Assembly (NCBI GenBank): GCA_014377905.1
Contig: JACMOQ010000213.1
Coordinates: forward strand, 1-16,579
Direction of reading: 5' to 3'
Length of the DNA stretch: 16,579 nt
Source: Acetobacteraceae bacterium
Lineage (GTDB): Bacteria; Pseudomonadota; Alphaproteobacteria; Acetobacterales; Acetobacteraceae
Below are positions 6,852 to 13,818 of the stretch, one piece after another (the first letter of the stretch is position 1; the number at the start of each line of letters is the position of its first letter). Below the pieces are notes generated by a model. It was given only the letters and a program-made list of their open reading frames with translations, was not told where the DNA came from and did not search any database. The position numbers and the translations under genes are program-made.

Positions 6852-7721
6852 TCAGCCCTTGGGTAAGTGCCGGGCGATATAAGGCGGCAGGTAAAAGGCG
6901 CCGAGATGAATTTCCGGCGTCCAGTACTCGGTCATGCCCAGCACGCCCGCAGCTTCGGCACGCGCCCGGATCGTTTCGACTGGCACCGCATCCAGCCCGG
7001 TCGCTTTGGCGGCAAACCCAAGGGTCATGAAACCGCCAATATAGGTCGGCACCGCAGCGACATAGGCCCCGACGACCGGAAAGAAATTCCTCCGCCGTTC
7101 GCTGGTCTCGCGCAGTTCATCGGCCTGCATGAACGGCACGCCGCACTGGTTCACGATCAATCCACCATCGGCCAACACCCGCGCCGCATTTGCATAGAAT
7201 TCATCGGTGAACAAAACCTCGCCAACCCCGATCGGGTCGGTCGAGTCGACAATGATTGCATCAAAACTGCCATCTGGCGCGGTGCGGACATAATCGATCC
7301 CGTCGCCGATAATCACTTCGGCCCGGGCGTCGTCCCACGCGTCGCCACCAATCGCCGGCAGGAACTCGCGGGCCAGACGCACAACTTCGCCATCGATTTC
7401 GACCATGACCGCGCGCGTAACATTTTTGTGCTGCAACACCCGGCGCAGCACCCCGCCATCCCCCGCGCCGATGATCAGAACCCGCGTCGCCGCGCCATGC
7501 GCCAAAAGCGGCACATGGGTCAGCATTTCCTGGTAAACGAATTCGTCGCCCTCGGTGATTTGCACCACCCCGTCCAGCAGCATCACCCGGCCATGCGACG
7601 CGCTTTCAAACAGGAAAATATCCTGAAACGCACTCTGCACCCGCGCCAGTTCCCGAACCACCCGAAACCGCTGGCCCCAATCGGCATACAGCGTCTCATT
7701 GACCCAGGAATCAGTCGCCAT
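6852..7721 (-). CDS. speE: spermidine synthase (polyamine aminopropyltransferase)
   Basis: The 289-aa cytoplasmic enzyme transfers the aminopropyl group of decarboxylated S-adenosylmethionine to putrescine. The Rossmann-type glycine motif is GAGDGG (85-90), followed by VEID (108-111), which binds the nucleoside, GDGIDYV (139-145), and the catalytic-loop DSTDPIG (159-165). The TEGDEFVYQEML segment (57-67) and its tyrosine are typical of the family. The ATG at 7721 is chosen because GGAG (complement of 7728-7731) is 6 nt upstream; an open extension to 7778 would run into the intergenic hairpin. It lies 122 nt downstream of speD on the same strand, so the two form a spermidine-making unit. The ornithine or arginine decarboxylase that supplies putrescine is not in this window. 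Confidence 0.96.
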   Translation of the reverse strand: MATDSWVNETLYADWGQRFRVVRELARVQSAFQDIFLFESASHGRVMLLDGVVQITEGDEFVYQEMLTHVPLLAHGAATRVLIIGAGDGGVLRRVLQHKNVTRAVMVEIDGEVVRLAREFLPAIGGDAWDDARAEVIIGDGIDYVRTAPDGSFDAIIVDSTDPIGVGEVLFTDEFYANAARVLADGGLIVNQCGVPFMQADELRETSERRRNFFPVVGAYVAAVPTYIGGFMTLGFAAKATGLDAVPVETIRARAEAAGVLGMTEYWTPEIHLGAFYLPPYIARHLPKG

Positions 7722-7744
7722 CTCAGTCTCCAGACAAGAACGGA

Positions 7745-7772
7745 TTGGCGTCAGGAAACTCCCCGACGCCAA
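7745..7772 (-). promoter_or_regulatory. perfect 8-bp hairpin in the speD-speE gap, upstream of the speE RBS
   Basis: TTGGCGTC (7745-7752) and GACGCCAA (7765-7772) pair perfectly around a 12-nt loop. In the speE direction the hairpin ends 13 nt before the speE Shine-Dalgarno sequence. No T-run follows, so it looks more like an mRNA stability or translation-control element, or a processing site, than a terminator. The function is inference. Confidence 0.4.
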
Positions 7773-7814
7773 CGCCATAAAATAACAATGCTTTTGTAGA
7801 GAAGCCTTTGGTCA

Positions 7815-7832
7815 ATGGGCCTAAGCGCCCAT
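7815..7832 (-). terminator. short hairpin just after the speD stop
   Basis: ATGGGC (7815-7820) and GCCCAT (7827-7832) form a perfect 6-bp stem with a 6-nt loop, 11 nt downstream of the speD stop. There is no clear T-tract. It could protect the 3' end of a speD transcript or attenuate read-through into speE. Confidence 0.3.
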
Positions 7833-7843
7833 CACCTTACCGC

Positions 7844-8308
7844 CTAGCCGGTCACGCGGCCGCGGCGCTGTTCAGACAGATCGATGCTGGACGGGCTGAA
7901 GGCCGCCTGCAACACCGGGATCGACAGATTCGGATCGCACGCACCGCACATGAACAGGTCGATTGCGGCAAAGCTGCGTTCCGGCCATGTGTGGATCGAG
8001 ATATGGCTTTCCGCCAACACAACAACACCAGATACGCCGCCATTGGGCGAGAAATGGTGGAAGTGGCTGTGCAGAATCGTGGCGCCAGCGATGATCGCCG
8101 CCTCACGCAACGCCGCATCGATATGCGCGGGATCATCGAGGCGCGAGGCACCCCAAAGATCCACAAGCAAATGCATGCCGGCGAATTTCTCGCCATCGCG
8201 CTCTACAAAATAGTCTTTCTGCGCCTCCTCGGTCCCCGGGGAGGTGATAATCGTCTGGTTCTCGCTCGGGAAATCCGAGACCATCCCCAGTGGCATGAGT
8301 GCGTCCAT
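7844..8308 (-). CDS. speD: S-adenosylmethionine decarboxylase proenzyme (class 1B)
   Basis: The 154-aa pyruvoyl enzyme decarboxylates S-adenosylmethionine to the aminopropyl donor used by SpeE. The self-cleavage site is Glu100-Ser101 within LAESHISIHTWPE; Ser101 would become the pyruvoyl group. His106 and Cys121 (FMCG) sit at +5 and +20 from it, the spacing of Ser63/His68/Cys83 in the Thermotoga maritima enzyme. The length is slightly above the usual 120-140 aa because of a ~40-residue N-terminal part before GMHLLVDLWG and a short basic tail. The ATG at 8308 is chosen for the AGGGGG ribosome binding site 7 nt upstream; an ATG-like start at 8326 lies inside that site. It is first in a speD-speE unit, with a structured 284-nt leader upstream. 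Confidence 0.95.
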   Translation of the reverse strand: MDALMPLGMVSDFPSENQTIITSPGTEEAQKDYFVERDGEKFAGMHLLVDLWGASRLDDPAHIDAALREAAIIAGATILHSHFHHFSPNGGVSGVVVLAESHISIHTWPERSFAAIDLFMCGACDPNLSIPVLQAAFSPSSIDLSEQRRGRVTG

Positions 8309-8592
8309 CGCGCAGCCCCCTGTCAACCAGCAGACGGCCTGTTGGGTAACACGACACGTGAACCGAATTGCCTACGCAGCCTGAGCAGGCGGCGCGGCTA
8401 ATCCGCATGCGCGAACCCCCTGGGGCCAAGGCGGCGGAACATGGGGAAAACCGAACCGGGATGCAAGCGAAATTACATGTTGCGTTGCCCGGTGATTGCA
8501 TACCCGGCTTGTTGGCCCTGGTTGGAGCCGAAACTTAAGCCAAGATCGGCAAATAAATACTTCGGCACGCCGGCAAAGTTGCCGCGTAAGCC
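8309..8592 (-). promoter_or_regulatory. 284-nt non-coding leader/promoter region of speD
   Basis: No convincing gene lies here. Visible structure includes a stem CCAGCAG (8327-8333) / CTGTTGG (8339-8345) with one G-U pair, just upstream of the speD ribosome binding site. There is also GCCTG-AG-CAGGC (8380-8391) and a C/G-rich block around 8416-8425. The frame open on the minus strand across this region (8133-8501) runs into speD in another frame and looks accidental. I could not match it to a known riboswitch class or pick a convincing -35/-10 pair. It must contain the speD promoter, because the upstream gene ends at 8593. Confidence 0.4.
8571..8584 (-). terminator. CGGCAA-AG-TTGCCG palindrome after the flagellar operon (terminator or protein site)
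   Basis: A perfect 6-bp inverted repeat begins 9 nt beyond the stop of the last gene of the flagellar operon. On the minus strand it is followed about 10 nt later by the T-rich TATTTATTT, so it may be a terminator. The sequence nearly equals the palindrome at 15624-15638 upstream of fliL and flgF, which leaves open a protein-binding role. Confidence 0.35.
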
Positions 8593-11532
8593 CTAACTCC
8601 CCGCACCCTTGACCGCAGTCGCCAGACCGCGCGCTTCCTGCGCCGAACGGGCGAGATCGCCAATTTTCTGCACCGGACCCGAGGTCAGCAGCCGCGTAAG
8701 GTCGGTGGTCTTCCCCGCCACCATGCGCGGCAGATCGCGCGTGCGGAGCGCGTTGAGCGTATCAGCGTCGCCAGCTTGGGCTGCCGCTGATGCAAAGCGG
8801 AGCAAAATTCGGCCATGGGCATCATCCAGCCCGCCAGTTTGCGGCACTGACATCGCCGTCAGGCGTTGCAGTGCCCGCATCGCCCCCAGCCAATCCTTTG
8901 CCGTCTCCTGCAATTGGGCCTGCAAGGTGACCGCGTCGCGCGTATCCAGCACCTCAAGAACCACTACGGCCTGATCGTGCTGCCCAACCGCGCTGGCAGC
9001 GCGCGCGTAAAGCAGCGTGCGCTGTTCAAGCAAGGCGGGCGGAAGCGAACCGACGCCTAATGTATCGGTTAGTGCTGCAAGCGCTGCCTCAGGCTTGCCC
9101 ATTTGCATCTGCATGGCGGCAAGCTTCGCCCCGATCTCGGACCGCGCCGTGCCAGGCTCTGAACGGTCCAGCACCCGAGTCAGCAACGGGATGGCGCGCT
9201 GGGGCAAATCGAGCGCGATCAACCGATCAGCAAGACGTGCCGCCAGCGCCTGGCCAGCTTCACCCGGACCGATAAGATCGGCGTTCTCCTCGGCAAGCGC
9301 GAGCAATTCTAGCGGCGGCAGGGGTGCAGTCGCATCATTTGCCAACGCCCGCATGAAGGTGGCTACCAGGCGCGGCTGCAACGTGCCCTTCTCCTCGGGC
9401 CAAATCTCGGCGGTTTCCCGCAGCAATTGAAGCGCAAGCCGCCAGGCGCTGTTGTCAGCATGCAGATCGGCCACCCGCAAGCGGGTCGCGCGCTCGCGTT
9501 CGTCACCGCGCCAGGAAAAGATCTGGCGCTCCATCGCCTCGGCGGCTTGACCCGTCGTGATCATCTTGGCCGCCAATCGCACCTCGATCGCCTTGGTGGC
9601 TGCCTTGGTGTGAAGCAAGCGATCGCGGCTGGATGCCAATTGATCCAGGCTCTGGAGTGCGGCCGGCAGGCGGGCAGGGTCGTCGCTGGCGAGCAACGCG
9701 CGGGCAAACTCGAGCCCTGGTTCTTTCAGGTTGGTTTTTACCAGCTCCGTTGCCGCCTCAGCCTCGCCGCCCGCCACCATGGTTTCTGCGACCAACGGCA
9801 AAAATGCCGCGCGCAGGGGGGCCGGATAGTTCAGCAGCAATCGCGACACCGTGGCAAAATGTGCCGCCGCCGCCGGCGCACCTTCATTATGTTTTGCAAT
9901 CCGGATCGCGCGCCACAATGTCACATCGTCGGTTCCGTCCAGGCGCAAGTCACCGATCTCGCCGGCCTCATCAAGGCGCCCGGCGACCAGGGCCGCAATT
10001 GCTGACAGCCCCATACGGTCCCGGTCGTCGGCGAGGGTCGCGTCATCGGTCGCGGCAAGGGTCAACAAGGCTTGCGCCTCAACGCCCAGACCAAGCGCAA
10101 TCATCGCCTCGGCGGCTGCAATCCGCTTGCGACCGCGCGACAGCGGAGGGGCGACGGATGCCTCGGCCACCGCCGATTGCAGGCGACGCTGCAACTGATC
10201 GATCGGCAGGTTGGGGAAATCAAACCGCCAGCTGAATCCCTGGGCGGCGCTTTCAGAAATGGTCTGCGGCATGGCGGCCGAAATTGCCAAAGGTCGCGGC
10301 GGGTCAAGGGCGAGCACGAACCCAGCCGTTACCGGACCCAGCCGTAACGCGTCGGCCAACGGCAAGATCGCAACGCCTTGCCAAGTCTCCAACATGCCAA
10401 ATTCAGGCGATCTGCGGGCAACCGGCATCCCTTGACCGGGAACAAGCTGAGTGCCCACCAGCACCACCCCGCCAGTCAAAGGATCGGGCACCGAAATCAC
10501 CCGTCCCGGCTGGTCGGCGGCAACCATCAGGCGCCCCTGATCGACCGTCATCGTGAAGGGTTTTAAATTCACGGCGCGGCGATCCTGGTGGCTGGTCGCA
10601 ACAGACCAGCCCGCTTTCGTCCGCGCCAAGGCCAGATTTTTTTGCGCCGCGACTGGAATTCGCAGCAACGTGGCTTCTGGCAACATCGTGATGGCAGCTT
10701 CGGCGAAATCCGGATTGTCTCGCAACCCCGCCATATCAATCGGCCGCCGTTCGTCGAAGACAACGAACGCCACCTCGCCCCGCCGAAACGCCGCCGCGCC
10801 GGTCGTTGCCGCAAACGGCAGCACAATGGCCGGCTCGCCTGGCTGTGCGCCCGGATCCGCAATTGTCGGGCCCGCCGGGCGTGCGGCAAGCGCCAGCGAC
10901 CCGATTGCAGGCGCGGGCGCCACCGGCGCCAACGGGCTTGAAACCTGCGCCGACGCCTGGGTGGTTGCCTCTGGCAGCACAGCCTTTCCCGTCTCGACAC
11001 CAGGCGGCAGCACCGGTTGGGAGGGTTGGCTCACCAAAGATGGTGCGCTGTCCGCCAACGCCTCACGGGCGCGTGCCAACCCATCGGGCGGCGGGCTGTG
11101 CGACATTTGTCCCCGCGAAACCGGGCGGGCCAGCGGCCGGGGTTTGTTGGCATCGGGCGCCGCCACGCGGGAAGGATCAACCGCATCGACAACAAATCGA
11201 CTGCCCAGACGGTTCTGGCGCAGCGTGGAGCCAGGGCTGAGGGTAATTTCCGCCCCGTTGGCCCCTTGCGTCAAAGCTAAAACATTGCGCGGCGGTGCGC
11301 CAAAAAGAAGGCTTCCAGGCGGCTCCAGATACACAGAAACCCGAGCCCCAGTCTGCACTGCCCGCGCAGTCGTGCCGGGCGGCAAATCGAACACAATGCG
11401 ACCGAAATTTGGATGATTCCCCGTACGCACTAAATTCGCCACCTGCTCGGCAGCTTTCGCCGCAGAGAAACCGGCCACTGCCATACTCAGAACCAGCAGT
11501 CCCAAAACCCGCAGTCGTAGAATGGTGCGCAT
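8593..11532 (-). CDS. large secreted AMIN-like / TPR-like protein of the flagellar operon
   Basis: I recognise no gene name. The 979-aa product opens with a signal peptide (1-27, basic start, hydrophobic core, AKA cleavage site). Residues about 28-120 form a beta-rich domain (GNHPNFGRIVFDLPPG..., ending FVVDAVDP) resembling AMIN-type envelope-targeting domains. A Pro/Ala-rich linker covers about 121-230. A second beta-rich region (about 245-415) includes GEVAFVVFDERRPIDM. From about 440 to the end the chain is alpha-helical with Ala/Leu-rich helix pairs typical of degenerate TPR repeats. The ATG at 11532 is 5 nt after the cheZ stop; an in-frame TTG at 11541 overlaps that stop. The gene is last in fliL-fliM-DUF6468-motE-cheY-cheZ, so a periplasmic role in motor or stator assembly is plausible. 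That role is inferred from position and architecture only. Confidence 0.85.
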   Translation of the reverse strand: MRTILRLRVLGLLVLSMAVAGFSAAKAAEQVANLVRTGNHPNFGRIVFDLPPGTTARAVQTGARVSVYLEPPGSLLFGAPPRNVLALTQGANGAEITLSPGSTLRQNRLGSRFVVDAVDPSRVAAPDANKPRPLARPVSRGQMSHSPPPDGLARAREALADSAPSLVSQPSQPVLPPGVETGKAVLPEATTQASAQVSSPLAPVAPAPAIGSLALAARPAGPTIADPGAQPGEPAIVLPFAATTGAAAFRRGEVAFVVFDERRPIDMAGLRDNPDFAEAAITMLPEATLLRIPVAAQKNLALARTKAGWSVATSHQDRRAVNLKPFTMTVDQGRLMVAADQPGRVISVPDPLTGGVVLVGTQLVPGQGMPVARRSPEFGMLETWQGVAILPLADALRLGPVTAGFVLALDPPRPLAISAAMPQTISESAAQGFSWRFDFPNLPIDQLQRRLQSAVAEASVAPPLSRGRKRIAAAEAMIALGLGVEAQALLTLAATDDATLADDRDRMGLSAIAALVAGRLDEAGEIGDLRLDGTDDVTLWRAIRIAKHNEGAPAAAAHFATVSRLLLNYPAPLRAAFLPLVAETMVAGGEAEAATELVKTNLKEPGLEFARALLASDDPARLPAALQSLDQLASSRDRLLHTKAATKAIEVRLAAKMITTGQAAEAMERQIFSWRGDERERATRLRVADLHADNSAWRLALQLLRETAEIWPEEKGTLQPRLVATFMRALANDATAPLPPLELLALAEENADLIGPGEAGQALAARLADRLIALDLPQRAIPLLTRVLDRSEPGTARSEIGAKLAAMQMQMGKPEAALAALTDTLGVGSLPPALLEQRTLLYARAASAVGQHDQAVVVLEVLDTRDAVTLQAQLQETAKDWLGAMRALQRLTAMSVPQTGGLDDAHGRILLRFASAAAQAGDADTLNALRTRDLPRMVAGKTTDLTRLLTSGPVQKIGDLARSAQEARGLATAVKGAGS

Positions 11533-11537
11533 GCCGG

Positions 11538-12173
11538 TCAATCAAAACTAGCCAGTAATTTGTCGATATCGCTTTGATCCATCGCCTGGCCAGGCAGTTG
11601 CGGGCCATTTTCCAGCACCACCGGTGCCGGGGCAGAGACCACATCGCTCGATCGCCGACCGGTGAAAGTTTCCACAATCAGGGCCACCTTCGCATCAATG
11701 GTTTTCAGGGTCGCAACGACCTTGGTAATTCGCTGGCCGGTGATGTCCTGAAAGCTGCATGCCTCATAGATGCGGGTTGTTGCATCCTGCAATGCCTGCG
11801 CCATCTCGGCACTGACCTCGCCGGCTACGCGGTCAAGTGTCTCACAGGTTTCCAGGATGGCCTCGGTCGCCGCCGCGGTATGGGCCACGATCGCATCAAG
11901 CTCGTCGGTCGCCGACGGAATATGGCTGGCGTTGATGTCGCTGACCTGCAGCGCCGAAATTTCCGCCTTCGCGGTCGCGATCGTGCGACCAAGTTCCTCC
12001 ACTTCGCCAAGCAAGCTAGTTTCGGTAGCAGTCAGATCCCCGCGCATGGTGGACAAAACCGCCTTAACCACGTCAGCCACCAGATCGGGCCGCGCCGCCG
12101 GATAGCGCGCACGCAGTTCATCCAGCCGCTTCTGCAACGGCATCCCGCCAGCGCCCATCATTCCATCAGCCAT
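11538..12173 (-). CDS. cheZ: chemotaxis protein CheZ, CheY-P phosphatase
   Basis: The 211-aa cytoplasmic phosphatase removes phosphate from CheY and so ends the motor-reversal signal. It is a long helical protein with the catalytic motif CSFQDITGQRI; Asp143 and Gln147 fall at the same residue numbers as the Asp143/Gln147 pair of E. coli CheZ. The C-terminus, DQSDIDKLLASFD (199-211), follows a Pro-rich linker and matches the amphipathic CheY-binding peptide of the family. The ATG at 12173 overlaps the end of cheY by 8 nt and has AGAAGG upstream; a longer TTG start (12179) is disfavoured. The overlap with cheY implies a coupled yield of response regulator and phosphatase. Confidence 0.92.
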   Translation of the reverse strand: MADGMMGAGGMPLQKRLDELRARYPAARPDLVADVVKAVLSTMRGDLTATETSLLGEVEELGRTIATAKAEISALQVSDINASHIPSATDELDAIVAHTAAATEAILETCETLDRVAGEVSAEMAQALQDATTRIYEACSFQDITGQRITKVVATLKTIDAKVALIVETFTGRRSSDVVSAPAPVVLENGPQLPGQAMDQSDIDKLLASFD

Positions 12174-12552
12174 GACCAAGCACCTTCTCGATTTTTTCCT
12201 TCAAGGTTTCTGCATTGAAGGGCTTGACAATATAATTGGAAACGCCCGCCTGCTTGGCAGCAATGACGTTCTCGGTTTTGCTTTCGGCGGTAATCATGAT
12301 GAACGGCGTTTGCTTGAGGCGGGCGTCGGCGCGGACTTCCTGAAGCAATTGCAGTCCGGTCATCGGTGCCATGTTCCAGTCGCTGATCACGAGGCCAAAA
12401 TTATTTGTGCGCATTTTTGCCAGTGCTTCGACGCCGTCCGTTGCTTCCTCGACATTGTTGAAGTCAATCTGCTTCAGCAGGTTCCGGATAATCCGCAGCA
12501 TGGTCTTGTAGTCGTCCACAATTAGGACATTCATTGCTTTATCAATCGACAT
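12166..12552 (-). CDS. cheY: chemotaxis response regulator CheY
   Basis: The 128-aa single receiver domain binds the flagellar switch when phosphorylated. The acidic pocket is Asp13/Asp14 (IVDDYKTM), the phosphoacceptor Asp58 (ISDWNMAPMTG), the switch residues Thr88 (MITAES) and Tyr107, and the invariant Lys110 (YIVKPF). DWNMPxMxG is the classic CheY form; here Ala62-Pro63 gives NMAPMTG. The ATG at 12552 has AAAGG 7 nt upstream and is 26 nt after motE; the open frame to a TTG at 12570 is less likely. No kinase gene (cheA) is nearby, so phosphate input comes from elsewhere in the genome. The adjacent cheZ and fliM are its phosphatase and target. Confidence 0.95.
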   Translation of the reverse strand: MSIDKAMNVLIVDDYKTMLRIIRNLLKQIDFNNVEEATDGVEALAKMRTNNFGLVISDWNMAPMTGLQLLQEVRADARLKQTPFIMITAESKTENVIAAKQAGVSNYIVKPFNAETLKEKIEKVLGHG

Positions 12553-12578
12553 CGTCTGGCCTTTGTTCAATAAGCATT

Positions 12579-13292
12579 CTAACCGGCGCCTTGCGTCGGT
12601 CGGATGTCTGGCTGCGCTGGGGCAGTCGGATTTGCCGCATTTTGCGGCGTGTTGTTTTGCGTACGTTGGCGGGCAAGATCCGCCGTCGCTTGCCGGGCGC
12701 GGTCCGGCGTCATCGCGGCGAGTACGGCTGCCGCTTTGCCGTCCTTCATCCGGTCCAACACCGCCAGCAGGACCGGTTTGTCGAGGTCGTTGAAGATCGC
12801 CGCCGCGTCACGCGGTTTCATTGCCTCATAGAGCTTGACCAGACCCTGCCAATTCTGTGCCTCCCGCGCCTGGCGCGCCTGTTCAAGAGCTTCGAGCCTG
12901 GCCTGCAACACCGCCAGCTCGCCCACCCGCGCGGTCAGCCGCTTTTCGGTTGCCGACAAAACCGCATCCCGTGATGCGAGCGCCGCTTCGCGGCTGTCGA
13001 GCTCACCCCGCCGACGCCGCAGGTCGAGCAGCAATGCCCGCTCGGACTCGCTGATCTCCACCGGCTTGGGCGGCAGCACCGCGGGTGCGGCTTGCGTCGC
13101 GGTCGCCGGCGGTCCCGCAGGAAGGGCAGGTGCGATCGGTTTGGCGGCGGCAGGGCTGGGCGCGGCCTCCGGGGTCGCGGCGCGCACCAAACCGATCGCC
13201 TTAACCCCCATCAACAGCATCATCGCCGCGATGGTGATCGGCAGTAATCGGGGCACCGCAATCCGCAGGCCGCGCTTTTTGCCCCCCATCAT
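12579..13292 (-). CDS. motE: MotE/FlbB-like flagellar motor protein
   Basis: The 237-aa protein has an N-terminal membrane segment (about 13-34), a Pro/Ala linker (38-78), a charged coiled coil (about 80-146) and a MgtE-N-like helical domain (150-207; LYEAMKPRDAAAIFNDLDK, then a second helical repeat ending in MTPDRAR). A flexible Gln/Asn/Pro tail follows. This is the layout of MotE, the periplasmic chaperone of MotC in Rhizobium, and of FlbB, a basal-body/stator scaffold. The domain after the membrane segment should be periplasmic. The start ATG is part of ATGATG overlapping the stop of the upstream DUF6468 gene (ATGA), so translation is coupled. Stator genes motA/motB are not in this window. 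Confidence 0.85.
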   Translation of the reverse strand: MMGGKKRGLRIAVPRLLPITIAAMMLLMGVKAIGLVRAATPEAAPSPAAAKPIAPALPAGPPATATQAAPAVLPPKPVEISESERALLLDLRRRRGELDSREAALASRDAVLSATEKRLTARVGELAVLQARLEALEQARQAREAQNWQGLVKLYEAMKPRDAAAIFNDLDKPVLLAVLDRMKDGKAAAVLAAMTPDRARQATADLARQRTQNNTPQNAANPTAPAQPDIRPTQGAG

Positions 13293-13738
13293 GCGCGTGC
13301 CAACCGCAATGCCTTGATCAGATCGCGTTCCGCCTGGCTTGGCGGCCGCGCCAAAGCAGCATCGGGCGATGTAAAGACCGATGGCGCGAGCAGCGTCTCG
13401 ATGTCGCGCGCCGGTACCCGATCGCGACCTTCACGCAGACCACTCTCGAGCTTGTCGGCTACCAATTCGCCGCGATCGGTCAGGAACTGCAAATCATCCC
13501 GCAAGCGCGTGGCTCCTTGAATTTGGCGCTCGATCTGCCGTCCTGCGCCATCGGCGGCCGCGTGCAGTCGCTCAATCCCGTGCTCAGCCGCCCTGGTGGA
13601 TGCGTTGAAACTGGTCACCAATGCCTCCAGAGACGTCCTATCGCGCTTTAGAACGCCCAAAGCCCGTTCAAGCCGAAACGCGTGAAAAATGGTTGCGGCG
13701 AGCAACGCGATCAAAGCCGATTCCAACAACCATTCCAT
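13289..13738 (-). CDS. DUF6468 family membrane-anchored flagellar-operon protein
   Basis: The 149-aa protein of unknown function opens with a hydrophobic anchor (about 4-20, LLESALIALLAATIFHAF). A basic/charged, predicted coiled-coil region (about 22-110) follows, with a short C-terminal helix (QAERDLIKALRLARA). This matches the DUF6468 proteins found between fliM and motE in Rhodospirillales flagellar operons. GGGAGG lies 5 nt before the ATG at 13738, a strong ribosome binding site. It overlaps motE by ATGA and follows fliM after 80 nt. It could link the motor's inner-membrane face to MotE, but no function can be read from the sequence. Confidence 0.85.
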   Translation of the reverse strand: MEWLLESALIALLAATIFHAFRLERALGVLKRDRTSLEALVTSFNASTRAAEHGIERLHAAADGAGRQIERQIQGATRLRDDLQFLTDRGELVADKLESGLREGRDRVPARDIETLLAPSVFTSPDAALARPPSQAERDLIKALRLARA

Positions 13739-13818
13739 TCATCCCTCCCATCCGGCCAGTTGGTGCCACAGCCATCGGTATGACGGGGAAACATGAAGAT
13801 ATGGTTCATTCCTGCGGC

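Noticed and set aside
6867..7799. 310-aa plus-strand open frame
   Set aside because: It is antisense to speE, whose motifs are unambiguous. The composition (His/Pro/Arg/Gln-rich) is typical of a shadow frame.
8133..8501. 122-aa minus-strand frame covering the speD leader
   Set aside because: It overlaps speD out of frame, has no ribosome binding site and no family signal. A regulatory upstream ORF cannot be excluded but has no support.
8309..8592. Known SAM or speF-type riboswitch upstream of speD
   Set aside because: I could not identify the conserved core of any class I know, so only a generic structured leader is reported.
10553..11416. 287-aa plus-strand open frame
   Set aside because: It is antisense to the signal-peptide and beta-domain region of the large secreted protein. 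The low-complexity Ala/Gly/Ser composition mirrors the Pro/Ala linker.
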